DNA of 64,000 nt. Source: Plecoglossus altivelis. Its lineage: Eukaryota > Chordata > Actinopteri > Osmeriformes > Plecoglossidae. The notes beneath the pieces were generated by a model. That model ran no database searches and was not told the origin of the DNA. It saw only the letters and a list, made by a program, of their open reading frames with translations. Both the position numbers and the translations under genes were made by a program. Of this stretch, positions 50,401 through 58,844 are shown piece after piece; position 1 is the first letter of the stretch; the number at the start of each line of letters is the position of its first letter. The stretch is taken from assembly GCA_036571765.1 (NCBI GenBank), contig BROE01000028.1, forward strand, positions 7,337,650 to 7,401,649. Direction: 5' to 3'.

Positions 50401-52796
50401 ACCTTCACACGTTGCTTGAGTCATAGCTTGAGAGGAGAATAGTCACACTGACCTTTGAGATGGTGACAAAAACACCAAGTAGCATGTGAGTCTCTCCGTT
50501 AGGTAAACATCTACCCGAAGCCCTGATACAAGGGTTGCAGGCCCGCTGGCCCACGACCCCCAATGAAGAGAAGAGACAGACAGTGAACCTCCCCCCCTGG
50601 TGAGAAGTGAAAGACCTTGAGCTGATGAAACACAGGCCGGGTTAGCATCTGCCCCCCCCCCCGTCATTAACATGTTTGATAAGGCTGGATTGATAGAACT
50701 GTGCCACACAGGCATGTAACCCCCCCTTCCCCCCAACCCCCTCCAGCTGTTGTTGTTGGGTGACAACCACAGAGAATAATTGGCCTTGTTTTTTCCCCCT
50801 GCCTGTATCAGCTGAGATCTAATCGTACGACCAAATGTTCGTGACAGAAAAGCTCTGGGAAAACGACTGCCGCCTGGGTCACCTGGGAGAAAAAAACGAA
50901 AGAAAACGAGGCTGCTTGTCGAAATTTCTCCAAGAAACTGCATCTTTATTGCGCAATTGTTGCCGCCTAACCTAGTTGTTGCCTAGCGTGGGGGTGTACT
51001 GCTACGTATTGACCACAGCACAAGTAACAGACGAAAAGTCAATCACGTCCAACCCTGAGAAAAGCTCTGGCCAGAAGCTACCGAAAACTGTACAGTCACA
51101 AAAACACTGAACCTTTCTCCAACCATGAATCATGGCCTGTGCATGGCTGACAGTGCTGCTTTTCATTAGGGCTACTAGGCTCTCAGCACAGGGACTCCAG
51201 AAAATAAATAAGTCCAAACTTTCTCAGCGAACAGAGAGCAGCACAGGATCCCTTTAGGGTAAGCGGAGGTTGAAGAAGCCACTTCCAGGAGGAGGTTTGT
51301 AGACAAATCCTTCCAGTTCAAACACCAGACAGCATGTCTTCTACAGCCACACAAAGGACACTTCATGCGCTATTGCAGGTGTCACCTGTGAACATCGTGG
51401 GCTAAAAACGTTCAAAAGTGTCCTCCGCTCCTCTCAAGCATAGCTAATTTGCCTTGCCTGAAACCCAGCATTCTGCTAAATGACTGCCAGCTTATCAAGG
51501 TACTTTCCGGATCTCAGCAGACCCTGAATTTGGAATCGACGTGCATAACTAAAACATGAACTCCAGTTGCTCCTGTACAGGGATTTGTCAATGTGAAGCA
51601 TGGGTTCTCTGCATTCGAAACAAAGTCGGAACACTTCTTACAGTCACGATAACAGCAACAGCGAAGAGAATGGACAGAGACTACATTAGTCCTACAGACC
51701 ACATTCATCCAGGGGCCGGTTCTGGTCCCATTTTAAGTCAGTAAAGTCAGGTAGTTGGATTGTGACCACCACAGTGATACCGAGGATGTTGTTTACAAAT
51801 AAGGAGAAACAGACGGTTTAGGCCCATGGTAACAAGGGAAAACGTCACTGCTATGTCAGAGAACAAAAAATGCCCTGGCAAAAGGAACAATAGACACTAT
51901 TTATAGTTGGCGTTTTTTACGTGTTAAAATTCAAATTCCAATGCCCAGGTTTGTCTCTGCATGAGTGACCCAGAGGCCTGGAATCCTCCGCCATCAATCA
52001 CAGACTCCAGAATCCGACAGCTAGTAGCTGCAGAATTCTAACTCTAATTCCAGGCCAACATAATGGATGTGATCGCGATAGAATATTTTCAAACGGAAGT
52101 ATCAACAACATGGAAAGACAAATCTAGGGTGATGTTTTTACCAACGATATGGCAAATGAACAGAAACGTATGCTAACTGTTGCAGAAGACAGCCTATCGT
52201 TTCGCTCAGCAAAACGGCGAAGATCTTGACAATGTTTGTGTAATACCAGATGGTGATCTACAAACAGTAACAAAGTATCCTTGAAACAGACACTTGTTGA
52301 CACACAATATGTTCGCCCAAAGATGATGGCTAATCGGATCAAATGCATCGATCCGTATGCTACGTTACCTGCTGTATACCAGACAATCCATGTGATTTAT
52401 TTCTTTATCAGATCGGTGTCTTCTGTAATCTTCCCATAGATCTTTGATAGCGGTGACAGACAAAATGAAGACCACAGGGGCCAATGCCAGTTCGGGTTGA
52501 AATGCATTGACAACGGGAACAAAGTTTAACAATGCGATGAACACAAAATACACGTTCGCAAACCTATGGAACTGTTCGAAAAGATTCTTCGGTAAAAACG
52601 AGAGAAATGTGTATTTAGTCGTTTTAATCTTATTGTTTGCATAATGTCTGTTTGGATTGTCCTCTCCTTTCGCGTTATCATACAACATATTAGAGTGAAC
52701 GGTTCTGGCTTTGTTTTCCTTCTTGTTTTTCTTCTTTCTCTGCCTTTTAACTTTTGAACATTTGGTTGCTCCAGCTTCTCCAACATCTAGCGCCAT
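23263..52796 (-). CDS. atp10a: atp10a: class-5 P4-ATPase phospholipid flippase (19 coding exons found, 2 expected ones not found)
   Basis: Moves phospholipid (phosphatidylcholine in human ATP10A) from the outer to the cytoplasmic leaflet, with a CDC50-type partner. Exons in transcript order: 52369-52796, 47843-48047, 46890-46975, 44029-44160, 43227-43357, 42464-42716, 41879-42096, 41320-41514, 39358-39925, 33475-33601, 33128-33312, 32058-32421, 30701-30777, 27893-28018, 26630-26830, 26070-26150, 25688-25792, 24272-24459, 23263-23908. They sum to 4316 nt; with two missing exons of about 110 nt each the protein would be near the human 1499 residues. Key motifs: DGETN, PISL in TM4, DKTGT phosphorylation site, SPDEAALV, KGAD, TGDK, GDGANDVSMI. 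ATP10A rather than 10B/10D is supported by the DANARRLAMYQE and RTGSRAEAKRAS blocks and by the C-tail LPRYFYRACQGSLFPS. Exon numbers used below include the two missing ones (4 and 11). Confidence 0.95.
23390..23401 (+). promoter_or_regulatory. CTCF-core-like motif in the last atp10a coding exon
   Basis: ccagcagggggc fits the CTCF core consensus at every position and overlaps coding sequence. Chance is not excluded. Confidence 0.3.
24064..24268. repeat. CA microsatellites beside atp10a exon 20
   Basis: Two (CA)n/(CACACC)n arrays (24072-24162 and 24240-24266) separated by unique sequence; the second runs up to the exon 20 donor. Confidence 0.88.
24272..24459 (-). CDS. atp10a: atp10a exon 20 (TM9-TM10)
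   Basis: Encodes TWMNWLSIGFSVALFFTVS, LCYNASCPSCYSPSSPYW, then LLGEPLFYLLCIVTPVAA to LLP. Phases 0 in, 2 out; donor gtgaag next to a CA repeat. Confidence 0.95.
25688..25792 (-). CDS. atp10a: atp10a exon 19 (TM8)
   Basis: 35 codons, AYADSEVDLLTWGTPITT and LALLTILLHLGVETKTW. Acceptor cttcctccag, donor gtgagg. Confidence 0.95.
26070..26150 (-). CDS. atp10a: atp10a exon 18 (TM7)
   Basis: 27 codons, EYKPYMFWMNMIDAFYQSL and ICFFIPYF. Acceptor gtttcag, donor gtgagt; phase 0. Confidence 0.95.
26630..26830 (-). CDS. atp10a: atp10a exon 17 (TM5-TM6)
   Basis: 67 codons from MFVALVFWYQFYCGFSGSAM through DQWYLIFFNLMFSAFPQLV to LYMNGQNSE. Phase 0 both sides. An indel-ridden copy lies near 28229-28450. 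Confidence 0.95.
26832..27005. repeat. GA-rich tract in an atp10a intron
   Basis: Imperfect purine repeat right after exon 17. Its degraded counterpart is 28452-28900 in the duplicated copy. Confidence 0.8.
27893..28018 (-). CDS. atp10a: atp10a exon 16 (clean copy)
   Basis: 42 codons, AVMASDFSLPRFQYLQ, LLLVHGHWCYSRLANM, ILYFFYKNA. Acceptor in a (ctc)n tract, donor gtgagt. It ends 40 bases before the N gap; a second, 5'-degraded copy lies at 29340-29467. Confidence 0.94.
28058..28131. other. Assembly gap (74 N)
   Basis: Run of undetermined bases inside the atp10a intron between exons 15 and 16, flanked on both sides by copies of the same sequence. Confidence 1.
28229..28450 (-). pseudogene. 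Degraded copy of atp10a exon 17
   Basis: Recognisable words of exon 17 (for example cacgtcttctgtccagcgtg and cgagaaccatcaggttga) with many frame-breaking indels. Probably an assembly artefact rather than a biological pseudogene. Confidence 0.7.
29340..29467 (-). pseudogene. Second copy of atp10a exon 16, 5' end degraded
   Basis: Donor and about 100 coding bases match the clean exon at 27893-28018. The 5' end differs (cgagaattcgcggccagac in place of gagaagtcgctggccatgac), losing the frame and the acceptor. An automatic model would be tempted to splice it. Confidence 0.75.
30303..30339. repeat. CA microsatellite
   Basis: Perfect (CA)n of about 18 units in the intron between atp10a exons 15 and 16. 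Confidence 0.92.
30701..30777 (-). CDS. atp10a: atp10a exon 15 (GDGANDVSM hinge)
   Basis: Encodes the P-domain signature GDGANDVSMIQVADVG and GISGQEGMQ. Acceptor attaatctcag, donor gtaagg. The initial Gly codon is completed from exon 14. Confidence 0.95.
31803..31940. repeat. Degenerate about 30-bp tandem repeat
   Basis: Four to five diverged copies of caatcacctgctgatgtgac gaatcgac, with point differences and one insertion. Confidence 0.7.
32058..32421 (-). CDS. atp10a: atp10a exon 14 (P domain)
   Basis: 121 codons from EACAALLEESLHYIQAKF to LKVMTLAIG. Contains LVIDGRTLAYALDRSLEDKF and CRSTPLQKSMVVQLVRNK. A trinucleotide run (about 32278-32302) encodes SSSSSSTTSS in a loop that is also variable in mammals. 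Confidence 0.95.
33073..33084 (+). promoter_or_regulatory. CTCF-core-like motif
   Basis: ccagcagagggc fits the CTCF core consensus at every position, in the atp10a intron beside exon 13. Single-motif evidence only. Confidence 0.3.
33128..33312 (-). CDS. atp10a: atp10a exon 13 (TGDK)
   Basis: Encodes ATGIEDRLQDGVPETIAS, LQIWVLTGDKQETAINIAY and ACKLLEPEEEIITLNADSQ, the conserved P-domain core. Donor gtgagc, acceptor gatgcag. Confidence 0.96.
33475..33601 (-). CDS. atp10a: atp10a exon 12
   Basis: Encodes TLTKEEYAAWLRRHLEAET, REELLFDSALRLETNLHLL. Phase 0 entry at acceptor gcatatcag, donor gtaaac. The preceding exon (with the LRTLCIAK-type motif) was not found upstream. Confidence 0.93.
34600..36360 (+). 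mobile_element. Fragmented LINE (non-LTR retrotransposon), indel-rich
   Basis: Plus-strand translation in alternating frames gives reverse-transcriptase words of a common fish LINE: WTDSIGVVVPL (near 34715-34750), ITLLSLRGKVYARVLERR (near 34806-34855), a stretch like the EKAFDRVPR region (near 35085-35130), and a TDDVVLKASSDRD version of the LFADDVVLLASS block (near 35325-35370). Weaker matches to the 3' part (gaggagccagcacattgagg, 36257-36276) extend it. Frames break every 50-100 bases. Clade not assigned. Confidence 0.6.
36979..37090 (+). repeat. tRNA-derived SINE remnant
   Basis: Box-A-like agctggagtggccagagcat, the anticodon-arm-like ctgactgtggacctgcaggtc and box-B-like gcaggttttaaatccc in correct order. 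In the atp10a intron between exons 10 and 12. Confidence 0.55.
38410..38470. repeat. CA microsatellite
   Basis: (CA)n with two cacgccag interruptions, in an atp10a intron. Confidence 0.9.
39098..39347. repeat. GT-rich compound microsatellite abutting atp10a exon 10
   Basis: About 250 bases of (GT)n interrupted by catctgt units in a loose higher-order repeat, ending about 10 bases from the exon 10 donor. The exon's reading frame runs into it, creating a false His/Thr-rich extension. Confidence 0.9.
39358..39925 (-). CDS. atp10a: atp10a exon 10 (N domain)
   Basis: 189 codons plus one base. VRMRFELKSPVKTIEDFIK, a Ser-rich variable stretch, ELRYEAESPDEAALVYAAR, LLHTLGFDATRKRMSVVV and TVYTKGADSVIMDL. 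SPDEAALV and KGAD mark the nucleotide-binding domain. Donor gtaggc, acceptor cctcctgtag. Confidence 0.95.
41067..41085. other. C homopolymer ending in one N
   Basis: Eighteen C bases followed by a single undetermined base, then a G-rich purine tract: a likely sequencing or joining breakpoint. Confidence 0.8.
41320..41514 (-). CDS. atp10a: atp10a exon 9
   Basis: 65 codons, EKDITPDPQLLDKVNEG through RDVNDFFIALTICNTVVV to SSPNQPRQK. Donor gtgaag, acceptor gtcctgcag; phase 0. Confidence 0.95.
41680..41825. repeat. Tandem repeat, about 42-bp unit decaying to CAGA-type units
   Basis: The phrase ggtaaacagctattcaacca recurs, followed by shorter cagacaggtaaacag units, just downstream (in transcript order) of atp10a exon 8. 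Confidence 0.75.
41879..42096 (-). CDS. atp10a: atp10a exon 8
   Basis: Encodes RRLAMYQELDSEEEECVSHG and STKSHRRTGSRAEAKRAS to AFSSPM, an ATP10-type insert after the phosphorylation site. Donor gtcggt, acceptor tttcttccag. Confidence 0.93.
42464..42716 (-). CDS. atp10a: atp10a exon 7 (TM4 PISL and DKTGT)
   Basis: Starts VLIPISLFVSIEIVKICQV and contains TEDLGQMQYIFSDKTGTLTE; the Asp of DKTGT is the phosphorylated residue of P-type ATPases. Donor gtacga, acceptor ccgtctccag. Confidence 0.97.
42826..42910 (+). repeat. tRNA-derived SINE remnant
   Basis: gtttagtggcagtgcatttgactgcagatc followed by a box-B-like gcagattcatatccc, then an AT-rich tail. Confidence 0.5.
43227..43357 (-). CDS. atp10a: atp10a exon 6
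   Basis: Encodes HGLWMFQYGDKRPVFDVLS and SAIYLFLTMIIVFQ, the TM3-TM4 luminal loop and the start of TM4. Donor gtacgg, acceptor gctgttccag. Confidence 0.94.
44029..44160 (-). CDS. atp10a: atp10a exon 5 (TM3)
   Basis: Encodes HETKAMLNNNGPRYKRSKLE and VFWCVIILLIMCLLAAI. Donor gtaggt, acceptor gtttctcccag. The exon before it in the transcript (with a NLLLRGCT-type motif) was not found. Confidence 0.94.
44222..44511. repeat. 20-bp G-rich minisatellite
   Basis: About 14 head-to-tail copies of ggtggatggcaggtggaggg with ttagatggta variants, close to atp10a exon 5. The ORFs through it (Gly/Trp-rich or Pro/His-rich) are repeat artefacts. Confidence 0.93.
45700..46062. repeat. 24-bp minisatellite
   Basis: About 14 copies of ccacagtcagacagaggactccct. 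An inner block carries a ctacct variant shared by four neighbouring copies, and the right end has catagcccc insertions. The unit length is a multiple of 3, so it stays open in several frames. Confidence 0.93.
46141..46275 (+). repeat. SINE-like remnant
   Basis: Box-B-like gacctgggttcagaatccag followed by a gctgcatgtcc...ctccc tail as in common ray-finned fish SINEs. Confidence 0.4.
46890..46975 (-). CDS. atp10a: atp10a exon 3 (A domain)
   Basis: Encodes DCDFDPSKYNSVIECEKPN and NDLNRFRGY. Donor gtgagt leaves phase 2; acceptor gttcttgcag, phase 0. Confidence 0.93.
47843..48047 (-). CDS. atp10a: atp10a exon 2 (A domain, DGETN)
   Basis: Encodes PERRYVEKFWKEVRVGDF, RLRCNEILPADVLLLSSS and ATLDGETNLKQRQVV; DGETN is the dephosphorylation loop. 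Donor gtgaga. The acceptor ctgcggaag is chosen because only it keeps phase and length with exon 1. Confidence 0.93.
48048..52368 (-). other. atp10a: atp10a intron 1 (4.3 kb)
   Basis: No exon or transposon was recognised here on either strand. Short C and G runs occur at about 49311-49322, 50651-50662 and 50721-50742. Confidence 0.6.
52369..52796 (-). CDS. atp10a: atp10a exon 1 (start, TM1-TM2)
   Basis: Starts ATG at 52796 (MALDVGEAGATK); the in-frame TTG 12 bases upstream is not used. A Lys/Arg-rich N-terminus (KRQRKKKNKKENK) leads to TKYTFLSFLPKNLFEQFHRF, TM1 (VYFVFIALLNFVPVVNAF) and TM2, ending MDCLVYSR across the donor gtaacg. Confidence 0.95.
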
Positions 52797-53450
52797 ACTT
52801 TGCCTCAAACTTCCAAACTTTTCTTGTCCGTTGTCTGAAAGTAGCCTACGTTATCATGCTGTTTTGTTTCCGCGGAATCGCATCGTTCCTTTTAAGCAGG
52901 GTTGTCCTTTTTACCTACATCCTCGACTTTTTCCATTCTAAGCTGAAGAAACTTTTATTGTCTTTTTCTGTTGCAAGTGAAGATGCTTTGAAAGCGAGTA
53001 GCGAGGCACAGAAACACGTTCACCTCAATCGAAGATCTGTAAACTGCGGGGATTGACTTTATATATGAACCAAAGGCGGCAGGGAGCGTGAAGATCGGCT
53101 CATTTGTGCAGGTTACGCGCAAACAGTTGTCCGTGACGGAAGGGAGTAGGCTCGTCATTTCTGACGAAACACGACCGAAAGCCCCTCTCAACCACGCTGC
53201 GTTTTTTTTCCTCTCCTTGATGGAAGTGCCACGCGGTATTATTTGAGTTCATGCAGTTCTGCCGGGAAGTCAGACAACTTTCTCTGTTTTTCAAAGTCTG
53301 TTTTGACTATTGATTCCCATGCGGCAGGCGGGAGGGATACCGGTAGGCTATATTAAGTATCTGGTGAGGATTTGAGGTTTTTGTAAAGAGAAATAATTGC
53401 GATAAAAGAAACTTTATCTTTTATATCGATTTGGAAAAAAAATGTCAATA

Positions 53451-53566
53451 GGCTAGTTTAATGGTAGAGTGTTTGACTACAGATTGATGTAGGTCGCAGG
53501 CTCAAGTCTTCTTTAGAAAGTCTGCATCATTTTGGTTTACAGAATCTGCTAAATGATCATTCATTT
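53451..53566 (+). repeat. tRNA-derived SINE with typical fish tail
   Basis: Head ggctagtttaatggtagagt with a box-B-like aggtcgcaggctcaagtc, and a tail (ttggtttacagaatctgctaaatgatc) resembling the TCTGCTAAATGA tail shared by many teleost SINEs. Confidence 0.6.
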
Positions 53567-55489
53567 GCGTGGACAGTTATGTTGTAATCAGCCAGCGTCC
53601 AGTAGAATCACCACTCTAGTGACCAAAGGAATTAAACACAGTACACAGGGCCAATATGATGAAAAAAGTTGAGCCATGCTTTCTGAGCCACAGAAGGTAG
53701 TCTTGCCCCGGAGAAAGGGGCTGCGATAATTTAAGTCGTCTGGTTGCCGTGGTGCCCAACATGACTCAGTACCGTCGCTGGTCGCTTCCGAGGTCAGGTT
53801 CAGTTCTAGTTGTCTCGGTTCCAGTTCTCTCTGGCCATCCATCACAGGGAAATTGAATTGTTCCCTGTGCCAAAATGCCACAGAGTCCAATCAACCATTA
53901 CTTTTAAGTCCAACAGCTGGATGGTCATATTGCAAATCACAGTGGACGGCCCTGAGATAGGGGTCTGATTTATCTCCTCCAGGGCCACGGCTGGCTAAGT
54001 GGCCGGCCTGTCTCTCAGAGGCTGGAATACTAAAGGCTTCTGCAGGCATTTTCTCCAGGAAAATACGCCTGTGGCTCCATACATATGGTAGTCCATGGGG
54101 TTTCCATACAGTGGTTTTACAGTGTGAAAATCTGCAATTTAACTATGTTAATGTATTCATATATTTTGGTCACAGTCTGTCTGGTTCAGTTAAGATGGGA
54201 TTCTCAACTGAAATCTTTTTATGTATACAAACATTTGGCAAGCACAACAATAGTAAAGGGGGGGGGGGCACATTGGAGTCAGCGCGCTTTTGGTTCCCCT
54301 TGGAAAAACATGCCCCCTTGTGGTAGAGCCAGGAGGTTTTGAGCTACCCTCAGGAAGAGTTTTTTCGACGTGCGTAGCAGTACCTCAGCCGGTTGAACAG
54401 CCCTTTGTTACCACATCTCCCCCCTTTCGTCCCTCTTCTCTCTCTTCTCTCCCTTCCCCCCTCTTCTCCTTCTCATCCCCCCTTTCTGTCCCTCTTCTCT
54501 CTCTTTCTCTCCCTTCCCCCCCTCTTCTCTGTCTTTTCTCTCTCCCTTCCATCTCTCCCTCTTTATTTTTTCTCACTCTCTCTCTCCCCCTTTCACTCGC
54601 TCCCTCCCCACTCCTCTCTCTCTCCTTCCCCTCTCGTCTCTCTCCCTCTGTCTCTCCCTCTCTTCTCTCTCCATCCCTCCATAACTCACTATAAAAACAA
54701 TAAAGGCAGAGCCCCCCCCCCCCCCCCCCCCACTTTGATTAGCTCTCCTCCGACCCCCACATGTCCTGGTCAGGGTTGCAGCTGTGGGCCCAGAGCCAGC
54801 ACAGGGTGGAACACACATTCAGGTACCACAGGACAATGGGAAGCCTTCAGCAGCATCTTCTCGCATGAAAGGTTGTCATGGTAATTGCAACACGCCAAAA
54901 CGATGCATCGTTTCGAACATGCGGAACCTCGTAGCACTTGTGAAGGGTTAGTTCACAATCTCATTGTGGAGGAAAAACGTGAAACAAAGACCATGGGGCA
55001 GGTTACAGGGGTTTTTTTGCCCGCGGCACAGCAGTGAATATCGGAAGAATTAAGAAGATTCAACCCCATAGCAGTGCCTGGTGATAGGAAATGTTAAGAT
55101 ATAAGAAAACCATGTGATGTCCTCCTAACCTAAAATATTAGGACATTAGTAATGCTTGTGAGTGTGAGAATTCTGGGTGTGACAATAATATCAAGTTAAG
55201 GATAAATAGGATCTATGGAAGGGAACCCTGGAAATCTAAACCTCTTTAAACACACTGCCTATACCCAGACTACAAGATTGAGTTTTTTAGTTGGATCAAA
55301 CGTGCGCCCAGACTGCAGCATTAACAGTTGGTTCCTGCACTGCAAGACTGCGCTGCTTTAGAAGGGGGAGGATTGGAATCTCTGAGGCTGAGAGAAGCCA
55401 TCCTGGAAGCCCTCCAGAGAGCAGAGTGTTTGGAAGCAGGAAGACAGAACTCTGCCACACCTGTCTGAGCATGCATCAAGTCTCACTAA

Positions 55490-55525
<36 letters not shown>

Positions 55526-58500
55526 GACGCCCTCGAGTCTGACTCTACACTGTAAAAGGGTAATTCCCCCCTTCCCTTCTCCCCCCCCCCCCCCCCCCGC
55601 CACCGAGGACAAATCTAATAGGTTAAAAGGGTGATATATCACGACATCGAAATGAAACCATTTGTTTTGGGGCTGTACTGAGGTATCAGGGTAATATGAA
55701 AAGTTGCTTTTTTATTTGACATGACCGCGCTGAAGGTTGAGCAGACCGCCACAGGAGCGCGGCCGACCGGTCTGTGCACGTCTCTCAGCTTTCTCTGTCG
55801 CTCGCTGCTAGACGGGGCTTAGTGCATGCTCTCTCTCTCGCCCTCTCCCCCCCCCCCCCCCCCGCGCGTCTCACATCCACCACTCGTTCGTCCGACTGCC
55901 CTTCTCGGCGATTCTCAACACTCTGCTTCTCTGAAACGAAGGCGGCCGCTCCGCTCCTGGCCAGATAGCGGGGCCCGCCAGAAGAGGGCATGAGACTCCA
56001 AACAGTGTGCGCCAAACGTTCCGCTGTTCCCATAGCAATGTGTCCTTGTGGGCGCGCGTGCATGCGCGCAAGTGCCATTCCACTTATTCTATTATTGCTT
56101 TTCACTTCCACACTGTGTCAATGCTGAATAGACTCAATCAGTGGATTGCAAAGAGTTTCTGACTGATAGTCTGCAGTGTCAGTCAGTTCTCCAGATTGAA
56201 TGCTGAGACCGTGCGTAGGTGTGTTCGAGCCATGACAGTATTCAAGCCTTGGTATTCCCACCCACCATCAAATCTGTTTTGGCGTTTGGCTCCGCGGAGG
56301 ATTTTAGCGCACTGGCAATTCACAGCTTTTCCTCCAAAGAAATTTGGCATTGTCAAATGAAGAGGGTTGAGGGTCTGAATCACACGGCAACCTTCACACA
56401 TCTGCGAAAAGGAACCTGACACCTGACAACGACATGATCTTGGTTGCCTTGGAGACCATTTGGCGTTTGGCAAAATTTGGGCTCTAAATTCAATCTTACG
56501 GTTCCAGACAGTTCATAAAACCCCCATCCCCGGCAGGGATCAATCGCAACAGAACAAAACATGTCCTGTTCTCTCTTTTTTTTCCCGTATTTTTAGTTCA
56601 GTTGAGATCTGATGCCACAGTGTGCCAAACCAAGCACGGAGGAAGCAGGCTGTGTGCTCGCAGCTGCGGCCATTGGACTGCAGCATTCAGCTCTCTCCAG
56701 CATTGTGCATCAGGACTGAGAGTCAGTCTCACACGATACTCATGTGCTGCTTTTCATGGGAATCCATTTACTGATCACAAGAGGGCCAGGGGTTAGGCGG
56801 GCCTGGTCGATGGAAATGTTCTCGGCCCTCTTCCGCGTCAGCAATGGAAGATTTCCGACATCATCGTTAAAGGAATAATACCGCATCTTCACCCCTGAGT
56901 AACCTCGGACAGATGTGGGGTTTCAGAAGGGAGGGAAATGGTTCCCCGAGTTGGGTTGGGTTTAGTTTGGGCAGAATACAGACGAAGACCAAAGGGGAGG
57001 ACAGACACACAGCCAGATCCACCCTCAGTCACAGAGACTGATGAACGGATGGGTGGACTCCCAGGGAGACCGAGGCTAAATTAGCAGCCCTCGCGTTGCC
57101 TGTAGTTCTCCCGACTCCCGGCCTGCTTGTAATGAATCTAGGGGATGAATATTACCTTTGTCACATGGATAAGCAATGCCTGCCTGGCTTCCCAGTGCGG
57201 TGGGAGAGCCAGAAGCAAAGCTGCTGATTCTGTTGAAGTCGCAGATCAATCTGCTGGAATGATTTACAAGGGCTTGCGAGCAGCATTGCAGAAGCCGGAG
57301 GAGATCTCCAATCACTTATTGCAGATGGCATTCATGACCCGGGCGTAACATACCTCCTTCAGCGAGGAAACACAGTTGATGTAACGTCTTTGACTTCGAA
57401 AGGTGATTTCACACAAACTCTAAAGAGGTTTCGCGTCCATATTTCACGTCCCTAGTATTATCTGGACCTGCAAACGTCGAATGATTTCAAGATTCAAAGA
57501 TAGTCATTGTCTTTTGCATGACGATCGAAAATCGCCTTGGGGGGGAGCCTCGCCTGTCTAAAACACCCGCCCACGAAGGACATAATATCCCACTAAAACG
57601 TCGTCAGTCCGTAAAATAGCTAAGAAATCCATCCCATGAATGAAAGGAAGGAGGAGCAAGGTGTGCGATGCTGCATTGAAAGGCAGCGACAGTCTGTTTG
57701 GCTTTGTTTAAGATGGATGTTGCGGTGGGCCTGAAAGCGGTTCAGTCGTGTCTGCGTTCTTGCCGTAGGTGCTGTAAAGCACCTGCCTGATGGAGATGCC
57801 TGAAAGGACTGTTGAAGGGGCCCTGAAGGGTTCTTAGTGATAGACTTTGCTCGTCTTTCTCCTTCTTCTCTCAGACTGTGAAGGTGGAAGAGTTGAGATT
57901 TGAAGTCGTCCAAGGTTTCTAAGGAGGGTTTTATATTCTTGGTCTCTGTGGACATGTTGGTTTAAAAAAAACAACCTTGCCTGTCCATTACCTTGGTCTC
58001 TGTAATCCTGCTGTTGGACCTCTGGGCTGGGCCAAGGTAGCTGCAGGCGGAGGAATGGAAGACATGTTGGTACTTGGTGGAGGATGGCTGGGTTTATGAG
58101 TTGGAGGAAGCGGAGGTCTGCTATCACCGTGTTTTGTCTGTGACAACTTTCCCTGCGTTGGAGATGAGGCACGAACCAGCAGACAGCCAGCTTCTCTCTG
58201 CTTGGCAGGTAGCGAAGGGGCCAGACTTTCCATACAAAAGCCACAAAATGTTTCAAGTGAGACTGAGAAAGAGCAGGAGCGAGAGACGAAGGAGAGAGAG
58301 AAACAGAGAGATGAAAAGGAAGAGGAAGACGAAAAAAGGGAGAAACCGAGAAGCGAAAAGAGACCAAAAACAAACAAACCGAGAAACAAAAGAGAGAGAA
58401 CAAAAAGAGGGAGAGAGAGACAGAAATAAGTACACGTAGCCTGAAGTTGAACAACACCTGATTACCACGAAGCTCTCGGCATTTATGTTAATCAGAGCAC

Positions 58501-58784
58501 CTAGTATTATGTGTGCACACACTAGTTCCTAGCAAGAAAACAGTAATTAATCAGAGCACAGCTCTGGAGCAAACTGTGGGCAACAGCACTGGGCTGCCAA
58601 TGAGCGGCATATCTAGGTCATGGATGTTGTTTGTAGCCCCCTCTCTGGTCTGGGGGGTGGGGTGGGGGGGGCAAAACAACAGAGGGGGCAAAAACAACAG
58701 TGTTTCTGAGTGACTCAGAAACACCACGCTGTCCTCCCAGGCATTTCCTTACAGACCTGGTGGTGCTGTTCATAGAACGTCTGA

Positions 58785-58790
<6 letters not shown>

Positions 58791-58842
<52 letters not shown>
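58791..58842. repeat. GA microsatellite
   Basis: Near-perfect (GA)n after a short GT run. The purine-rich stretch continues to about 59110. Confidence 0.9.

Positions 58843-58844
<2 letters not shown>

Noticed and set aside
52797..52808. Upstream in-frame start for atp10a (MRQS...)
   Set aside because: The codon there is TTG, not ATG; the first real ATG is at 52796.
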